NCBI RefSeq assembly: GCF_964275005.1
Contig: NC_092689.1
Coordinates: forward strand, 11,455,479-11,519,478
DNA from: Diadema setosum
Taxonomy: Eukaryota > Echinodermata > Echinoidea > Diadematoida > Diadematidae
Length of the DNA stretch: 64,000 nt
Direction of reading: 5' to 3'
Each line of letters starts with the position of its first letter. The stretch's first letter is position 1. This document shows positions 1 through 11,128 of the stretch, piece after piece. Made by a program: the position numbers and the translations under genes. Below the pieces are notes generated by a model, which was not told the origin of the DNA, did no database searches, and saw only the letters and a program-made list of their open reading frames with translations.

Positions 1-388
1 TCCCGGGATTACCCCGCCTCCGGGGACGCGCCGGGGCGGAATCATATCCATCTCCCGCCTCATGACGGGAGCAATACCAGGTGGAGCACTATGCGGGATT
101 TGGGGATTAATCGGCCACGGGCCACTAGCGAATGCGGAGAAGCCGTGGGGGAAAGCAGGAGTACCGTCCTCCCACATGGTGGGGTTCATGCTGTTCCATC
201 CAAGCCAAACTTCCGTCTCCATAACATTGTCCTGATTGAAACTGGCCACCAAATCGTAGATTTCTCTGTTTTCTGCGGCAGAACTGACCGATGCGAGGGC
301 GCCCATCACAGCCTCGCCGTTTCCACATGGTGTCACCATCTCGCAAAACTCGCTCGCCCAGTTGTACGGAAGTCGAAAGTTGAAGTAC
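1..388 (-). CDS. SM30: SM30-type spicule matrix protein (gene A), second exon, cut by window edge
   Basis: The minus strand is open for 129 codons from 387 to 1. A polypyrimidine stretch ending CCTCCCAG lies immediately before 388, and the first exon base G completes an Arg codon with AG from exon 1, the same phase as gene B. The translation starts YFNFRLPYNWASEFCEMVTP, followed by the CTLD core: ASVSS at 88-92 of the exon-level alignment to B, VWLGWNSMNP, WEDGTPAFPHGFSAF, then a Pro/Arg-rich stretch ending PGGGVIPG at the edge. This order and spacing match the SM30 family, whose members are secreted glycoproteins occluded in sea urchin spicule, spine and test calcite. The frame has no stops or frameshifts, so the visible part looks intact. 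The final CTLD cysteine and C-terminus lie outside the window. The signal-peptide exon should lie at higher coordinates, but none was found by eye in 389-6558. Confidence 0.88.
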
Positions 389-1004
389 CTGGGAGGATAG
401 AGTGAGATCATGAAGAAACAAAGAATATGATGAGAGGGGAAAAAAAACTTTCCTATTTGTATGAAACGGGAAAATACTTCGCACAATTAATAGTCCAATA
501 ACGAAGTCATCACCACGGTCGAATCAAGCGGATATGCCTCACAAAAAATTATAATTGATTTTGTATTTGACATTTGATATTTGATTTTGATGTTCTCTGT
601 ATGACATCATTCCTTATCTGTTATAGCAATATCATCTGCCATTTTTATATACCTATATGGTACTACACACCATGGCTATAATTATCTAATGCAGTTGTCT
701 TACAAGCATGATCAGCATTCTCTGGACGGTGTTATCGATCGAAATATTTTCAGCATGGTACCGTGTTCGCTTTTAATGCGAAATGACACTTTCTTTCTCA
801 AAAACTTCCTTCACAAAGTTTGCATCAGCTTACTCAGTGCTTAATGAGATGCGATACCCAAAATAACGTTATATCGCATCTCGTTGTTAGCGATAACGCT
901 AAATAAATAAATAAATAAATACAAGAAACGCATCAAACGTCTTGGACGTTCTGCTAGGGTTACTTGTGATAAATGAGGATGTCCCGGAGGAGAATGATAC
1001 CCAA

Positions 1005-1040
<36 letters not shown>

Positions 1041-1157
1041 GTGTATATATATATATACATATATAATGCATATATATATATATATATACATATGTATATG
1101 TATATATATATATACATATATATATGCATATATATATACATATATATATATACACAC
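1005..1157. repeat. (AT)n microsatellite with ACAT interruptions
   Basis: About 150 bp of nearly uninterrupted AT dinucleotide with periodic ACAT and GCAT interruptions. It produces spurious Tyr/Ile-rich open frames on both strands. Confidence 0.95.
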
Positions 1158-1365
1158 ATGGATTGAGTGAACGCAGTCATAATTTGTAAAACACATCAAG
1201 TGAAAGTTTGAGGAAAATCGGATAATTCGTTCAAAAGTTTTACAAAGTCGGTGACGTTACTACTGGTGAGGAGACTACTAACTTTCGTGACGTCACGCAT
1301 GGACTACGATATAAAGAAAATACAAAGATAATTCCACACGTTTTCATTTTTTCTAGCATAATGAA
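1158..1365 (+). repeat. Dispersed repeat related to the 29.4 kb foldback element
   Basis: The stretch beginning GATTGAGTGAA, then AACACATCA, GAAAGTTTGAG, GAGGAGACTACT and TGACGTCA, follows the same word order as one arm of the palindrome at 29352-29914. Only one arm is recognisable here, directly next to an (AT)n tract. It looks like a truncated copy of the same family. Confidence 0.65.
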
Positions 1366-4072
1366 GGAGCACTTCAATGAACTTCTTCAGAAAATAGGGG
1401 AAATTATATTACCCTTTGTCAGTATCAAGGAGCGGATGTGTATGAAACCTATACACGTCACTTTTCATTAAAAAAATGTTGGATTGTCCCATTTTGTTCA
1501 AACATAAGTGATATGTTCTACTAACATTGCCGCAGTTACTCAATTCATATATTATATAAATTTTAGGTTTCATTCCCCTTCAAGAAAATTAGACATTAGC
1601 AATTATATAAAGAGGTAAGGCTGTACATTAATTTCTCGTAAACAGCATGTGCTGCAGTGTATCTTGAAAAGCGCTTGCATTACGACATTTTTGCTTCCAT
1701 TTTCCATTTTATTTGCTTGTTTGTTATTGCTTTTTTTTTTCTTGGAGCAACAATCTGTACATTACAGGAATGGCATTACGTAAAGTAAGATTTGCACAAA
1801 AGGAGTTTAGGGCAAACGGACTTCTGGTTGTCCAAAATGAATTACAAACGCCTTGACTGGTAGTGGAAGCGCAGTGTGTTGAACCCGAAGAGATTTTCAA
1901 TTGAATTCAAATTCACTAGTTTATCTATGTCCATTAGAAATAGTATTATATGAGTTATCATAACTGGTTGAACCACATTTCCCTATCCGTGCCAGGGTTG
2001 CTGATAGGACATGCAGTTTTAGTATTGTTGGTTTACGTGCCAGTGTTTTAGTCGGTGATTTAACATAGAAGATGAAGAATAAAGGTTATACGACGTGTTA
2101 ATTCAGAACAAGATTTGGGCATCTTTTCGACATTCATGAATCAATTGCAACCTAAGAAAACAACCACCACAACAGTCCCAATCTACAACTTATCCTTGGG
2201 CATAATAAGTTGGTCCAAAACATATTACGTACTTTTCTGTAAAGAAACATGCAGTCAGTTGAATGACAACAAACATGTGACTCTTATTTCCACATACCAA
2301 TCTGCAAAACAGTTTGTCCTGAAACAAACCACCTTCTGCATTTCTTTGATGAAATAATCTTGTTAGTGTAAAAAAAGAGCAGAGCCTCGGGGTTGGAGAT
2401 AAAATCAAAAGGGATTTGGTTAGGGTTAATGCGTGGGAAACATGCAAAGCAATACCCACACTGGCATTGTATATACACACTTAAGACAAATACACACAGA
2501 ACAATGACAAATAAACGCACTGGATTTATTTCAATATTTGAAGAAAAAAAAAATCATTATAAGGTAGTTTAATACGATACTACATAACTGTCGGTAATTG
2601 AGATTTCCACGTGAATATTATTGTAAAATCATCATTCCATATCAAACGATACAAGATACACCTTGTCATGTATGAATTAGACATAATTTACGATTTCCTT
2701 GTATTTACCAGGGAGGTGCTCACCTCCCTGTATTTACCGAACATCATTTGCAAGATTTCATCCGCTGTCAGGAATCTGGCAATGTCTGCAGAATGGAAAG
2801 TTTACTATTTTAGTTATTTCAATGAGTTTATTTCAAATTATATACCCAACCCACAGTGGATTTAAACAAGAATCAGAAAGGCGTAAAGAAAACGGAATAC
2901 CAAAATGAGTTTGTTTTCTTTGTTTATTGTTTGCTCTGGTTGATCATGCGTAATGATTGATTTCCCTTTTTCCCTGCAGCTCATAATAATCAAATTTTCG
3001 ACGTGCTGTACCACGATTACATCACTTTTGCATTGATGCTGTTTTCGTGCTACAGAATAGACTGTTACAGAATAGACTGTCAACATCGATAATTACAATA
3101 ATCAAAATGACGAATAAGAACAAGATGTAAAATTTTACGTGCCTGTGATATTAGTCTAGAGGATTGTTTTCTGTTCCAGTACAAGTTAGGTATATTAAAA
3201 GTTAGTGCACACTTTTCACGAAGTAGACGTCACTCGAGTACTAATCATGCTGTCCAGATTCACCAGGAGGACGCCCCCATTGCTGGTGTCCGCCACTCTG
3301 TTATCATTTACGAGTATAACTATGTGCGATACTGTAATGACTAGAGAGCAAGTTACCTTTGTCAATCGCGTAACAGCGACAACAACAACAAAACAAGCAT
3401 GGGAACAGGTGCGATGTGAGACAAACAATGCTAAACTTCAACACTCATTCGCTGCTTACAGTCAGCTTACAGCATGTTTTAGTCGTCCACGCTTTCAACG
3501 CAGTGTCTTTCGAAAACATCACTATTGTCACTTTCAGAAGGCACATTAGTTGCAAGATGAATTGATGAAAAAAAAAGGTAAACAAGGTTTTGTCATCGGA
3601 TGGAAGTGTAAAATCATAGGTTGAATGAGTAAGTTCCTAGTTGAGCAGTGTTTGCAGGTTTATGTGGCGATGAAAACAGAACTTATCAAACTCACAAGAA
3701 ATCGCTTTCGAAAAAAAAAAACAGGAATGATTTCTTTTGTATGTAAATGCGAGTGTGAAGGTATGTGAAGAAGTGATGCATAATGATTCTATGCGTGCAT
3801 GTGTGAAGAGTGTAATCTAAAAGGTCAATTCATATGACCTTGGATCATTTTTCTGTTCCCTGTTCTTACAAGAATAAGTAATACAATTTTAGCCTAGAAC
3901 GTCTTGTTGTTTACACTACGCATATCCTTCATGGATGCGTTTCACCTCAGAACGCTTCACTTTATTCAGTTAGGCCTATATACTCGGTAGAATATCAGCT
4001 TTGCTTATCTTTAAATGAAATAGTAAACATTCTCTCTTTTAAATTGATGGCTTTTATTTTGCTATACATAAT

Positions 4073-4242
4073 AGTTACGTTCAGACGGTGAACCTTAATC
4101 TCGACGATGAGCTAACTTCGAGGATAAACTCTATGGGGCGCCAAGTGTCGCACGGTCGATTTCGTTATGAAATCGATCGTGCGACACTTGGCGCCCCATA
4201 GAACTTATCCTCGAAGTTAAGAATCACCTTCTTAACGTAACT
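4073..4242. mobile_element. Short hairpin element (MITE-like), near-perfect inverted repeat
   Basis: The arms at 4113-4163 and 4169-4219 are almost perfect reverse complements; the core GGGGCGCCAAGTGTCGCAC is matched by GTGCGACACTTGGCGCCCC. The similarity extends outward to AGTTACGTT on the left and AACGTAACT on the right. The loop is only a few bases. There is no coding capacity. Size and structure fit a non-autonomous palindromic DNA element, and the transcript would fold into a roughly 50-bp stem. Confidence 0.8.
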
Positions 4243-5612
4243 CTTATGGTACTCAGGCTTGACTCATATTGAAAAGCTGAAAGCATGGCATGAGGAGAAC
4301 ATTAGAACATCGATCTGGAAAGTATGGGTAGAATTTCCATTGGTCTAAAGAGTTACAAATTAGGATATCTATATGTTAGCTGCGGTATTTTCCACGGTTG
4401 TTGTTGTTTTTTTTATAGAAAGAAATAGAATGCTTATTCGCAATGAAAAGTCGAAAATCAAAAGAGCAAGCAGCAACGTGACAATGAGTTATCTTCTTGC
4501 ATAGCTGTATCAGGTATCCGCTTCAAATAAAACTAATTGTTAGGATTTAGGAAGAGGCAGCGTTTTTCAAATTCATGAAATTGTCAATCAGTTGCAGAGG
4601 CAGCGTTTTGAGTGTTGAGTCGCACTGTATAGACATACACGTAGTTTATGAAAGGTATTAAACTTGGAATCGGTTATCAAGTGGTGCAGAGGTTAGGGCG
4701 TGGCCGTAGGATAGAGCGTGACCATTGTCTCAGAAGGAGGGGAGAGGGGATGTGACTGGTGCTCGTTCTGTGCTCGGGACTCAAGAGGTAAGGTGGGGTG
4801 AGTTTACCAAACGTGCAGTGATACAAAGGATATATAGTTTTAGCGGGCTACGGCAAGGACGGGCATGGAAGTTAATATGAGGAAAGGGGTCAAAAAGAGG
4901 TTAAACATCACGTGCATAAGCTGTGCTGATTCAAAAGGGAGAGGTTAAACGATCGAGGAAATGGGGATTTTTATGTAAAGCGTTGTGAGTCATCTAAAAT
5001 TCATCTAACTGTAAACACGTTTACAGAACTCTCGAATGAAGAGCGAGTTTTTGATCGACACATGGGTATTCAAGGTAAGAAGGAGTGCTTGCTAATCATC
5101 TTACCTCTAGATAATCACGTGATCTTTCGTGAGCTTCACCCATCAGCGAAAACAGGTTTACAGAGCTGCATCCTTCCGGTCGTTCAACTTGGGAGGTTTC
5201 CATCTGAATACCTCTTCCCTCTTCTCTCCTTCTAAGTCGATGGGGGCGCCAGAGGCATTTTTTTTGTTACAAATTTTGGGTAGACTGGGTTGTCTAATCG
5301 TTTCAGTTCAATTTTGGTAGAATTCTTTGGAGTGATAGCGACCACTCAAACTTGGTCCGCTTTAAGTTAGATTAAGCGTTCATTTTCGTGTCGCACTTAC
5401 AAGTCAAATTTTCAAAAGATACAGTTGACTCATAAACGGTCTGTTTTTTTTTTTTTTTTAAAGGGATGTTGTCGAGTGCAACGTTGACTGCTGAATTCAC
5501 GAAAACATGACGTTATCAATTTCCTTTTATAAACCATTGTCAATGTTTCATCCAAGTAGCAGCCATTTTTTCTATTATCTACTTATCCTGTTTCTATCAC
5601 TACCTGACTTCT

Positions 5613-5710
5613 ATTATTACTACTACTACGGCTATACTGCTACTGCTACCACTACCACTACTACTACCACTACCACTACTACTACTGCTACCACTACTAC
5701 TACTGCTACA
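5613..5710. repeat. Trinucleotide microsatellite (ACT/ACC)n
   Basis: Runs of TAC/CTA, then ACC and ACT triplets, give a poly-Thr open frame that is not a gene. Confidence 0.9.
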
Positions 5711-6024
5711 TGTGCGACAACATTAGTCTCTGACGATATGACTGATACCACAAACAACATCTACACAAAATAGCCAACAACAACAGCTGTAGATTATGCT
5801 CAGTTTAATCAAAAAGTTGACGTGTCAATTCTGTTTACGAATTCTGCAGATCTTTCTTATTTCATTCCAATCTGCCAGCAAATAGTTTGATGTCTGCTCT
5901 AAATCATTCCCAAGAAACGCTATGTTAACTGGCCTTTCTACTTTGTGTTCATGCTTAATCACTGTCAGGCAACAAATAGCAATTAACGTCATGTCGACAA
6001 AAAAGGGGAATATCAAAGTGAGCA

Positions 6025-6030
6025 TTTATT
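6025..6030 (-). terminator. Candidate poly(A) signal for gene B
   Basis: TTTATT on the plus strand reads AATAAA on the minus strand, about 530 bases past the stop codon of gene B. It is the first clean hexamer I saw downstream; use is inferred. Confidence 0.35.
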
Positions 6031-6558
6031 TTTGTTTGCTCCTTTCGTTACTTGCGAAGGAAATAAACTAACGGAAATTAACCGGGAGCATCCATATCTT
6101 TAGTCGTGTGCAGGAGACCTACCAGGGTTAGTTGTTTCTAGTGAGTGGCATCACCATCTGTGTCACTATCTCGTAGGAAAAAGCCATGGTAGCTTGGAAT
6201 CTGTTTCATATAAGGGTTAGAGTACATGGAGCACATCATGTTATCTCTTCGAAAGCTCTGAATGTTGAAGTTCCCACGAACCAGATGCTTTTAACATTAA
6301 TTTGCATTGGACATCATCTTTCGGAGGGGCAATTCCCTGGGACTGCAGCACAATGTAGCATACAACACTTAGATTTACAGCCTATCAAGCCGGGTCCTTC
6401 TTTTCAAGCTTATTTCATGGATTTTCAATGACCATTAATAAGACCAGGACCATCTACACGTGCATTATTAAAGAGATCAGGTGAGAAGAGTCTAGGAAAC
6501 AGAGTTTCGAGTCTCACTCGGCATGGATTGTTCTTTCAAAGAAAAGTGGCACAAAGAG

Positions 6559-7045
6559 TTACTTGGCTATTGGTACTTTGCACACAAATGCCTGCAAACG
6601 GCCCCTCGGGTTGACGGGGTACCACACTGGTCCATTTCTTGCTGGTATCCACGTGTTGTTTGGCCCCTGGCGGCCCGGTGTCATTTCCTTTTGGCGGCGC
6701 ATGACTGGAACGAGGCGTGGCGGCTGTGCGAATGGGTTCTGTTTGTTGATCGGCCAACCATTGGCATTAGGGAGACCACCAGTGACAAAGGCGGAGAAGC
6801 CGTGTGGGTAGGCCGGTGTTCCGTCCTCCCAATTGTCGGGGTTCTTACTGTCCCAGCCGAGCCAGATTTCATTTTCCATCATGTTATCTCGCGAGAAGCT
6901 GGCCACGAGGTCGTAAAGGTCTTGGTTTTCCTCCGGCGAGCGGACGGACGCGATAGCCCCCATGACGCCACTGCCTATTCCACACGGTGTGGTCATCTCG
7001 CACAGCTCGGACGCCATTTCGTAGGACAGCTTGAGGTTGAAGTAT
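6559..7045 (-). CDS. SM30: SM30-type spicule matrix protein (gene B), exon 2
   Basis: This exon joins the exon at 10978-10872 to give a 197-residue secreted CTLD protein. The acceptor CTATTCAG precedes 7045, and the first base A completes AGA (Arg36). The lectin domain starts YFNLKLSYEMASELCEM and continues with VMGAIASV, EIWLGWDSKNP, WEDGTPAYPHGFSAF, WPINKQNP and FVCKVP. Cysteines lie at 21, 34, 51, 57 and 191, and a sequon N-N-T at 165. This matches gene A and the SM30 family, occluded glycoproteins of the urchin skeleton. The protein stops four residues after CKVP; family members I recall continue with a long Asn/Gly/Pro/Gln-rich tail. The TAA overlaps a potential splice donor (AAGTAACT), but no tail-like exon was seen downstream. 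It is therefore either a short paralogue or one with an unseen third exon. Confidence 0.9.
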
Positions 7046-7731
7046 CTGAATAGAAATACAAATAAGCTCTTTCAATTCCAATTCTGGCATTTAGAACTCT
7101 TGAAATGAACATCACAGTGCGAATGGAACGCAAAACCAAACAAACAAACAAAAAAGAATGAGTCGCTTTACAAAAATGCTATCAATACTCAATTAATTTC
7201 AAAGTCAATATGCACTCGAAGCATGCAATGCCATGCAGTAAATCAGATAGATCACATTTAACCTTAAAGCCGGGAACAATGTCTTCCTCATTTGATACAA
7301 TGTTAAAAACAACTTGAGATCTAATATTTTAACCTTATTTTTTCGGTTTTCTTGCAGAATGATTTCTTTAAGAGACGATAGAAAATGAACAACTGCAAAC
7401 TAGGTGATCTTCATTATCAATGAAACTGAAGTTACTGAAAGTAAAAATAATAGCATCCTACTTTATTTATACCATAACTACACGTACGTTAATCACTACC
7501 TTTCAAGGACACAAACACAATAAACACGCAGAGACGAAAAAACAACAACACGCAGAAACAAAATTAAAGAATAAAATTGAACAGAATATAATTGACACGT
7601 GAGGAGAAACAGCGACATACAAGTAAAGAAAATAAAACAATAGGTAAATCATAAAATAATTCATGCATGTTAACAGACAATTAGAAGGACAGTAGTTGTG
7701 AGTTGCGAAAAAAATTAGTATAACTCTAACT

Positions 7732-7800
<69 letters not shown>

Positions 7801-10800
7801 TTCTTTGCATGAAAACGAAAATGAAAGTAACCCATATCATGAAAACTAAAAATACAATTATGAAATGAATAAAAAGAACAAGAGAAATAGAACAGAAACA
7901 GACAACGAATGATCACACAAAAAAAAAAAACCCACACACACACACATGTAACGTAAACAGACATTTCAAAACATAATGAATAAAAGGGTGCAATTACATG
8001 CGAATAAAGTGCAGCTGTTGCAGGAATTACTATAAATAGAACAAGGAAAAGTTAACACATCGTTAAGTGTCATAAATCAATATGAAATGAAGATTTAAAC
8101 ACAACGGAAAAACGGAGCAACAACGGAAAACAGAAAGGAGACGAGACATTACATGCAACATAGAAATAACAAAATATTAGCAAAAATTTCAGACATGTCT
8201 GTTCAAATTATATGAAATATTGTAAGTAGAAATAAAAAAGAAGAACAAATCATATAAAATAACATTTTAACAAATCGAAATGATTAAAAGAACAAACTTA
8301 AGATGAATAGGATGAAGTTAACTTCCTCAAGTTTTACATGGGCGGGTTTGTTTGTCGTATGATAATGGTCAGCCTCAATTAAAGTAGGCCTATATCCACT
8401 TCCCTGTTCCTTCCTAGCCCCTCCCCAATTGATAAATGTATACCTTAGTCATCAGGAGCCCCACAGTGATTCAATTTCCTGTTAATGTATATAAAGGATA
8501 TGATCCCCAGTCGTACCTTCGAAGCCACATCATACATGCACTATTTATATACACATACATACATCTGCATAGTAAGTAACATCAGTGTAAAATACCGGAG
8601 GCCCAATTTAAAGTTTCCCCATTGAATTACTCTAGTGGCAACATTAAACATCGATTTCATTAATTGTATGTCTATTGAATAGTCTGATTCACTCATCTTT
8701 GTCATCATTTCATTCAGATAACAGTTGAAGTGCTGATAAATTGAAGTTATAAAATCAAAAGAAACTCTGATATCATGATCAAATACAATCAGATCTGACA
8801 ACATAGATTATCACTTTTATGAAATTGGTCAATGAACAGCTTTTGGGAGCGTCTGTTATTTTACTTTAACTTTATCTATTCATATGACGTATGGCATGTT
8901 GACTGAGAACTATACCAAATTTCAAACTGAAAATGCCTACTGGGCTTGTTATCATTGATGGCAGCTGCACTAGGTTAAGAAAATACAGAAGTTCCTTCCA
9001 AAAACTAAACAGATAATAATTACACAATTGAGGTCAATATGTGTCGGACATGCCTTATGTTAACTTAGATAAACAGCAGTAAAATTCGACTTGAACTCGG
9101 TGAAATTCAAATGTGCACAGGTTAAATAGAAAACAAAAGACAAAACAGAAGAAAACAATCGAAAGTTAAAAAAAATCATATCAAAACAAAATTAAAGTAG
9201 CAATTAAAAGGAAACGTACAGAACACTTGTTATCAAAGAAACATAATACGACAAAGAAATGAAATAAAAAAAAATCAAATACATTGGATGACAGTAAAGT
9301 TAGTTTATTAAAATGAAAACAATATACACTACAAATGAACATTACCATGATTTAGTGTATAAAAAATTTGACAAATAATGATATTAGACAAAATATTGTT
9401 ATAAGAAGGGTTCAGTTTCTAATTTTAGTTACACTCATAAAAAATCATACCTTTTTGCCGCATGTAAGTTTCTCTTGTCGGGTTGTTGCGAAGGAAGAAG
9501 TAGAGTTGACTTGCGTTTGAGTTTGGCGAAAAACTTCTCGAAAAAACGAAGCTCTGTCTCATCTAAAACTAGTTACTAGGAAAGTACCATCTCTGTTTTA
9601 ACATTGCTCAAACATTGGTCTCAGTTTTGAAAATTATTATTTTTTTTTGCATTCTGTAAATGCTGAAAATGTTTTGTATACTGGTAGTCCTCTTTAAAAA
9701 ATCGGATGCAAGACCTTTATTTTGGTGTCTCAATGATTATTCGTCCACATTGAAATATTGTTGGTGAAGGTGGTAAATTCAAACACCAAATTGTGTATGG
9801 TTGAAGAAGGAAACTAATGAGTTGTTTTGGAACAATTCATGAAAAAAAAAGAAGAAATCATTTTATTAGGGGGAATAAGATAGCGTCGCAATTAATGTTG
9901 TGTAAAAAAGTACCGGTAAAGAAGTTTTATGAACTCTTTCTGTCCCGGCAGTCTCTAACATTACAATGGCTTAAAACAAATTTATTTGTTAAAATGGCAA
10001 TGCATTAAAGTGAAAATCTCATTATAACGGTGTGACAATCTAGACATGACCATTCGTGATCTGTCAGTGTCATGACTAGCTTAAAAGAAGCAATAAAAAA
10101 AAATGGGAAGAGGACTAAAATGGTAATTGTGACAAGAGCATTTCGAACAGAGGCACCAACGTAGATGACTTCACCAGTCGAAGGAGTCGTGACGTCATCC
10201 GGTCGTCATCCCCAGATAGCGAGAGGTCCGATCAGCAGCAGAAACCGATTCCAGTTCTTCCGATAATATAGCGTCCGATCGCAGTATCGACTTGACGCCG
10301 ATAGCAAGTCGATACTGTCGTGAAGTCGATCTGCTATCGATAGCTTTAAATTCTGCTGCGTTGAGCGTCCCCTCCGTGTAGGTACGTAGCACTCAGAGGA
10401 GATGACTACTTGTTAGAGACCTCCTAGACACATTTTCTTTCGCCTCCACTGCGCACACACAAACACACTCTCTCTCTTTTTTTCATTCTCTTCCCCTTCT
10501 GTTTCCCAAACTTCATAAAGGACGAACTGCCAACTTAATGAGTCAAGTGTTATAACTTTGCATAGCCAGAATGCTTTATGCATAATATAAGCATGCGCAA
10601 AACAATTTACCCCATCCACAAGCATGAGTAACGTTTCTCTACTGAATCGTTAATGGGTATGACTACACACACGAACACACACACATACACACACACGATA
10701 TTGCAAACCTTTGTTCTACCTGTTTTTACTTGCAGTCTTCCTCAAAAGCAATAAAAAAGAAAGGTGTCTTTTCTGGTCTGGTTGACACGGTAGTCTCGTT

Positions 10801-10871
10801 TGACAAAGTTATGTGAAAAGAAAATCAGTAGTTTAGTATGAAAAATGTGTTATTAATTTTTAACTTCATAC
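7046..10871 (-). other. Intron 1 of gene B
   Basis: A 3.8 kb intron runs from donor GTATGAAG (minus strand, starting 10871) to acceptor TTCTATTCAG (ending 7046). It is phase 2 within an Arg codon, just after the second CTLD cysteine. The content is AT-rich with no credible coding sequence. It includes an (AT)n tract at 7735-7798 and a GC-richer patch at about 10190-10380 with a small hairpin in which CAGTATCGACTTG pairs with CAAGTCGATACTG. Confidence 0.85.
7735..7798. repeat. (AT)n microsatellite
   Basis: About 64 bp of AT dinucleotide inside the intron of gene B, broken by a single CAA. Confidence 0.95.
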
Positions 10872-10978
10872 CTGTAACATGACTGGCCATCTTGACTGCG
10901 TACGTAGTAGGCTGGACAGTCTTGCGCTGAAGCAAAGGCTACTAAAGTAGCTACGAAAACGAGCACTGCTCCGTTCAT
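10872..10978 (-). CDS. SM30: SM30-type spicule matrix protein (gene B), exon 1 with signal peptide
   Basis: The ATG at 10978 sits in a strong context (GCCACCATGA). It opens MNGAVLVFVATLVAFASAQ, a typical hydrophobic signal peptide with an expected cut after Ala18 or Gln19. DCPAYYVRSQDGQSCY follows, giving the first two CTLD cysteines (21 and 34). The exon ends AG before GTATGA, a good donor, splitting the Arg36 codon. Exons 1 and 2 total 594 bases (198 codons including stop), so the frame closes exactly. The first intron directly after the signal-peptide exon agrees with the two-exon layout I recall for SM30 genes. Confidence 0.88.
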
Positions 10979-11007
10979 GGTGGCGTTCTGGTACGATAAC
11001 TTACAGC
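10979..11007 (-). promoter_or_regulatory. 5' leader block shared with gene D
   Basis: The leader GCTGTAAGTTATCG starts 29 bases before the ATG of gene B. Gene D has GCTGAAAGTTATCG also 29 bases before its ATG (60903-60931), identical at 13 of 14 bases without gaps. The rest of the leader is diverged. It may be a relic of common ancestry or a constrained 5'UTR or initiation element. Confidence 0.55.
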
Positions 11008-11088
11008 AGAGAACAAGCCCGATGCGATCACAACCACTACAGAGCTAGAATGAAACGCTTCGCAACTCTGTTCCCCATCTCGCTCAGT

Positions 11089-11128
11089 GCAACCCTTCCC
11101 GAAGAAGCGTTCACCAGGAGTGGGCGTG
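11089..11128 (-). promoter_or_regulatory. Candidate proximal promoter of gene B (CACGCCC box and AAGGGTTGC word)
   Basis: Reading toward the gene, CACGCCC (plus-strand GGGCGTG, 11122-11128) lies about 145 bases before the ATG, followed by AAGGGTTGC (11097-11089) and then ACTGA. Gene E has GGGCGTG and then AAGGGTTGC with CTGA in the same order about 230 bases before its ATG. No TATA box is obvious. Function is inferred from the recurrence only. Confidence 0.35.

Larger units (their letters stand above)
389..6558. other. Non-coding interval: presumed intron/5' side of gene A and 3' flank of gene B
   Basis: No convincing coding sequence is visible. It holds an (AT)n tract near 1005-1157, a dispersed repeat at about 1158-1365 related to the foldback at 29.4 kb, a hairpin element at 4073-4242, an ACT/ACC microsatellite at 5613-5710 and AT-rich single-copy-looking DNA. 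A short perfect palindrome lies at about 2711-2728, with GTATTTACC on both sides. The 104-codon plus frame at 91-405 is only the antisense of the SM30 exon. Confidence 0.7.

Noticed and set aside
2711-2728. Perfect palindrome GGGAGGTGCTCACCTCCC with flanking GTATTTACC repeats
   Set aside because: Too short to call an element or regulatory site without more evidence.
6523-7053. 176-codon plus-strand frame
   Set aside because: Antisense shadow of the SM30 exon 2 of gene B, kept open by its GC-rich codons.
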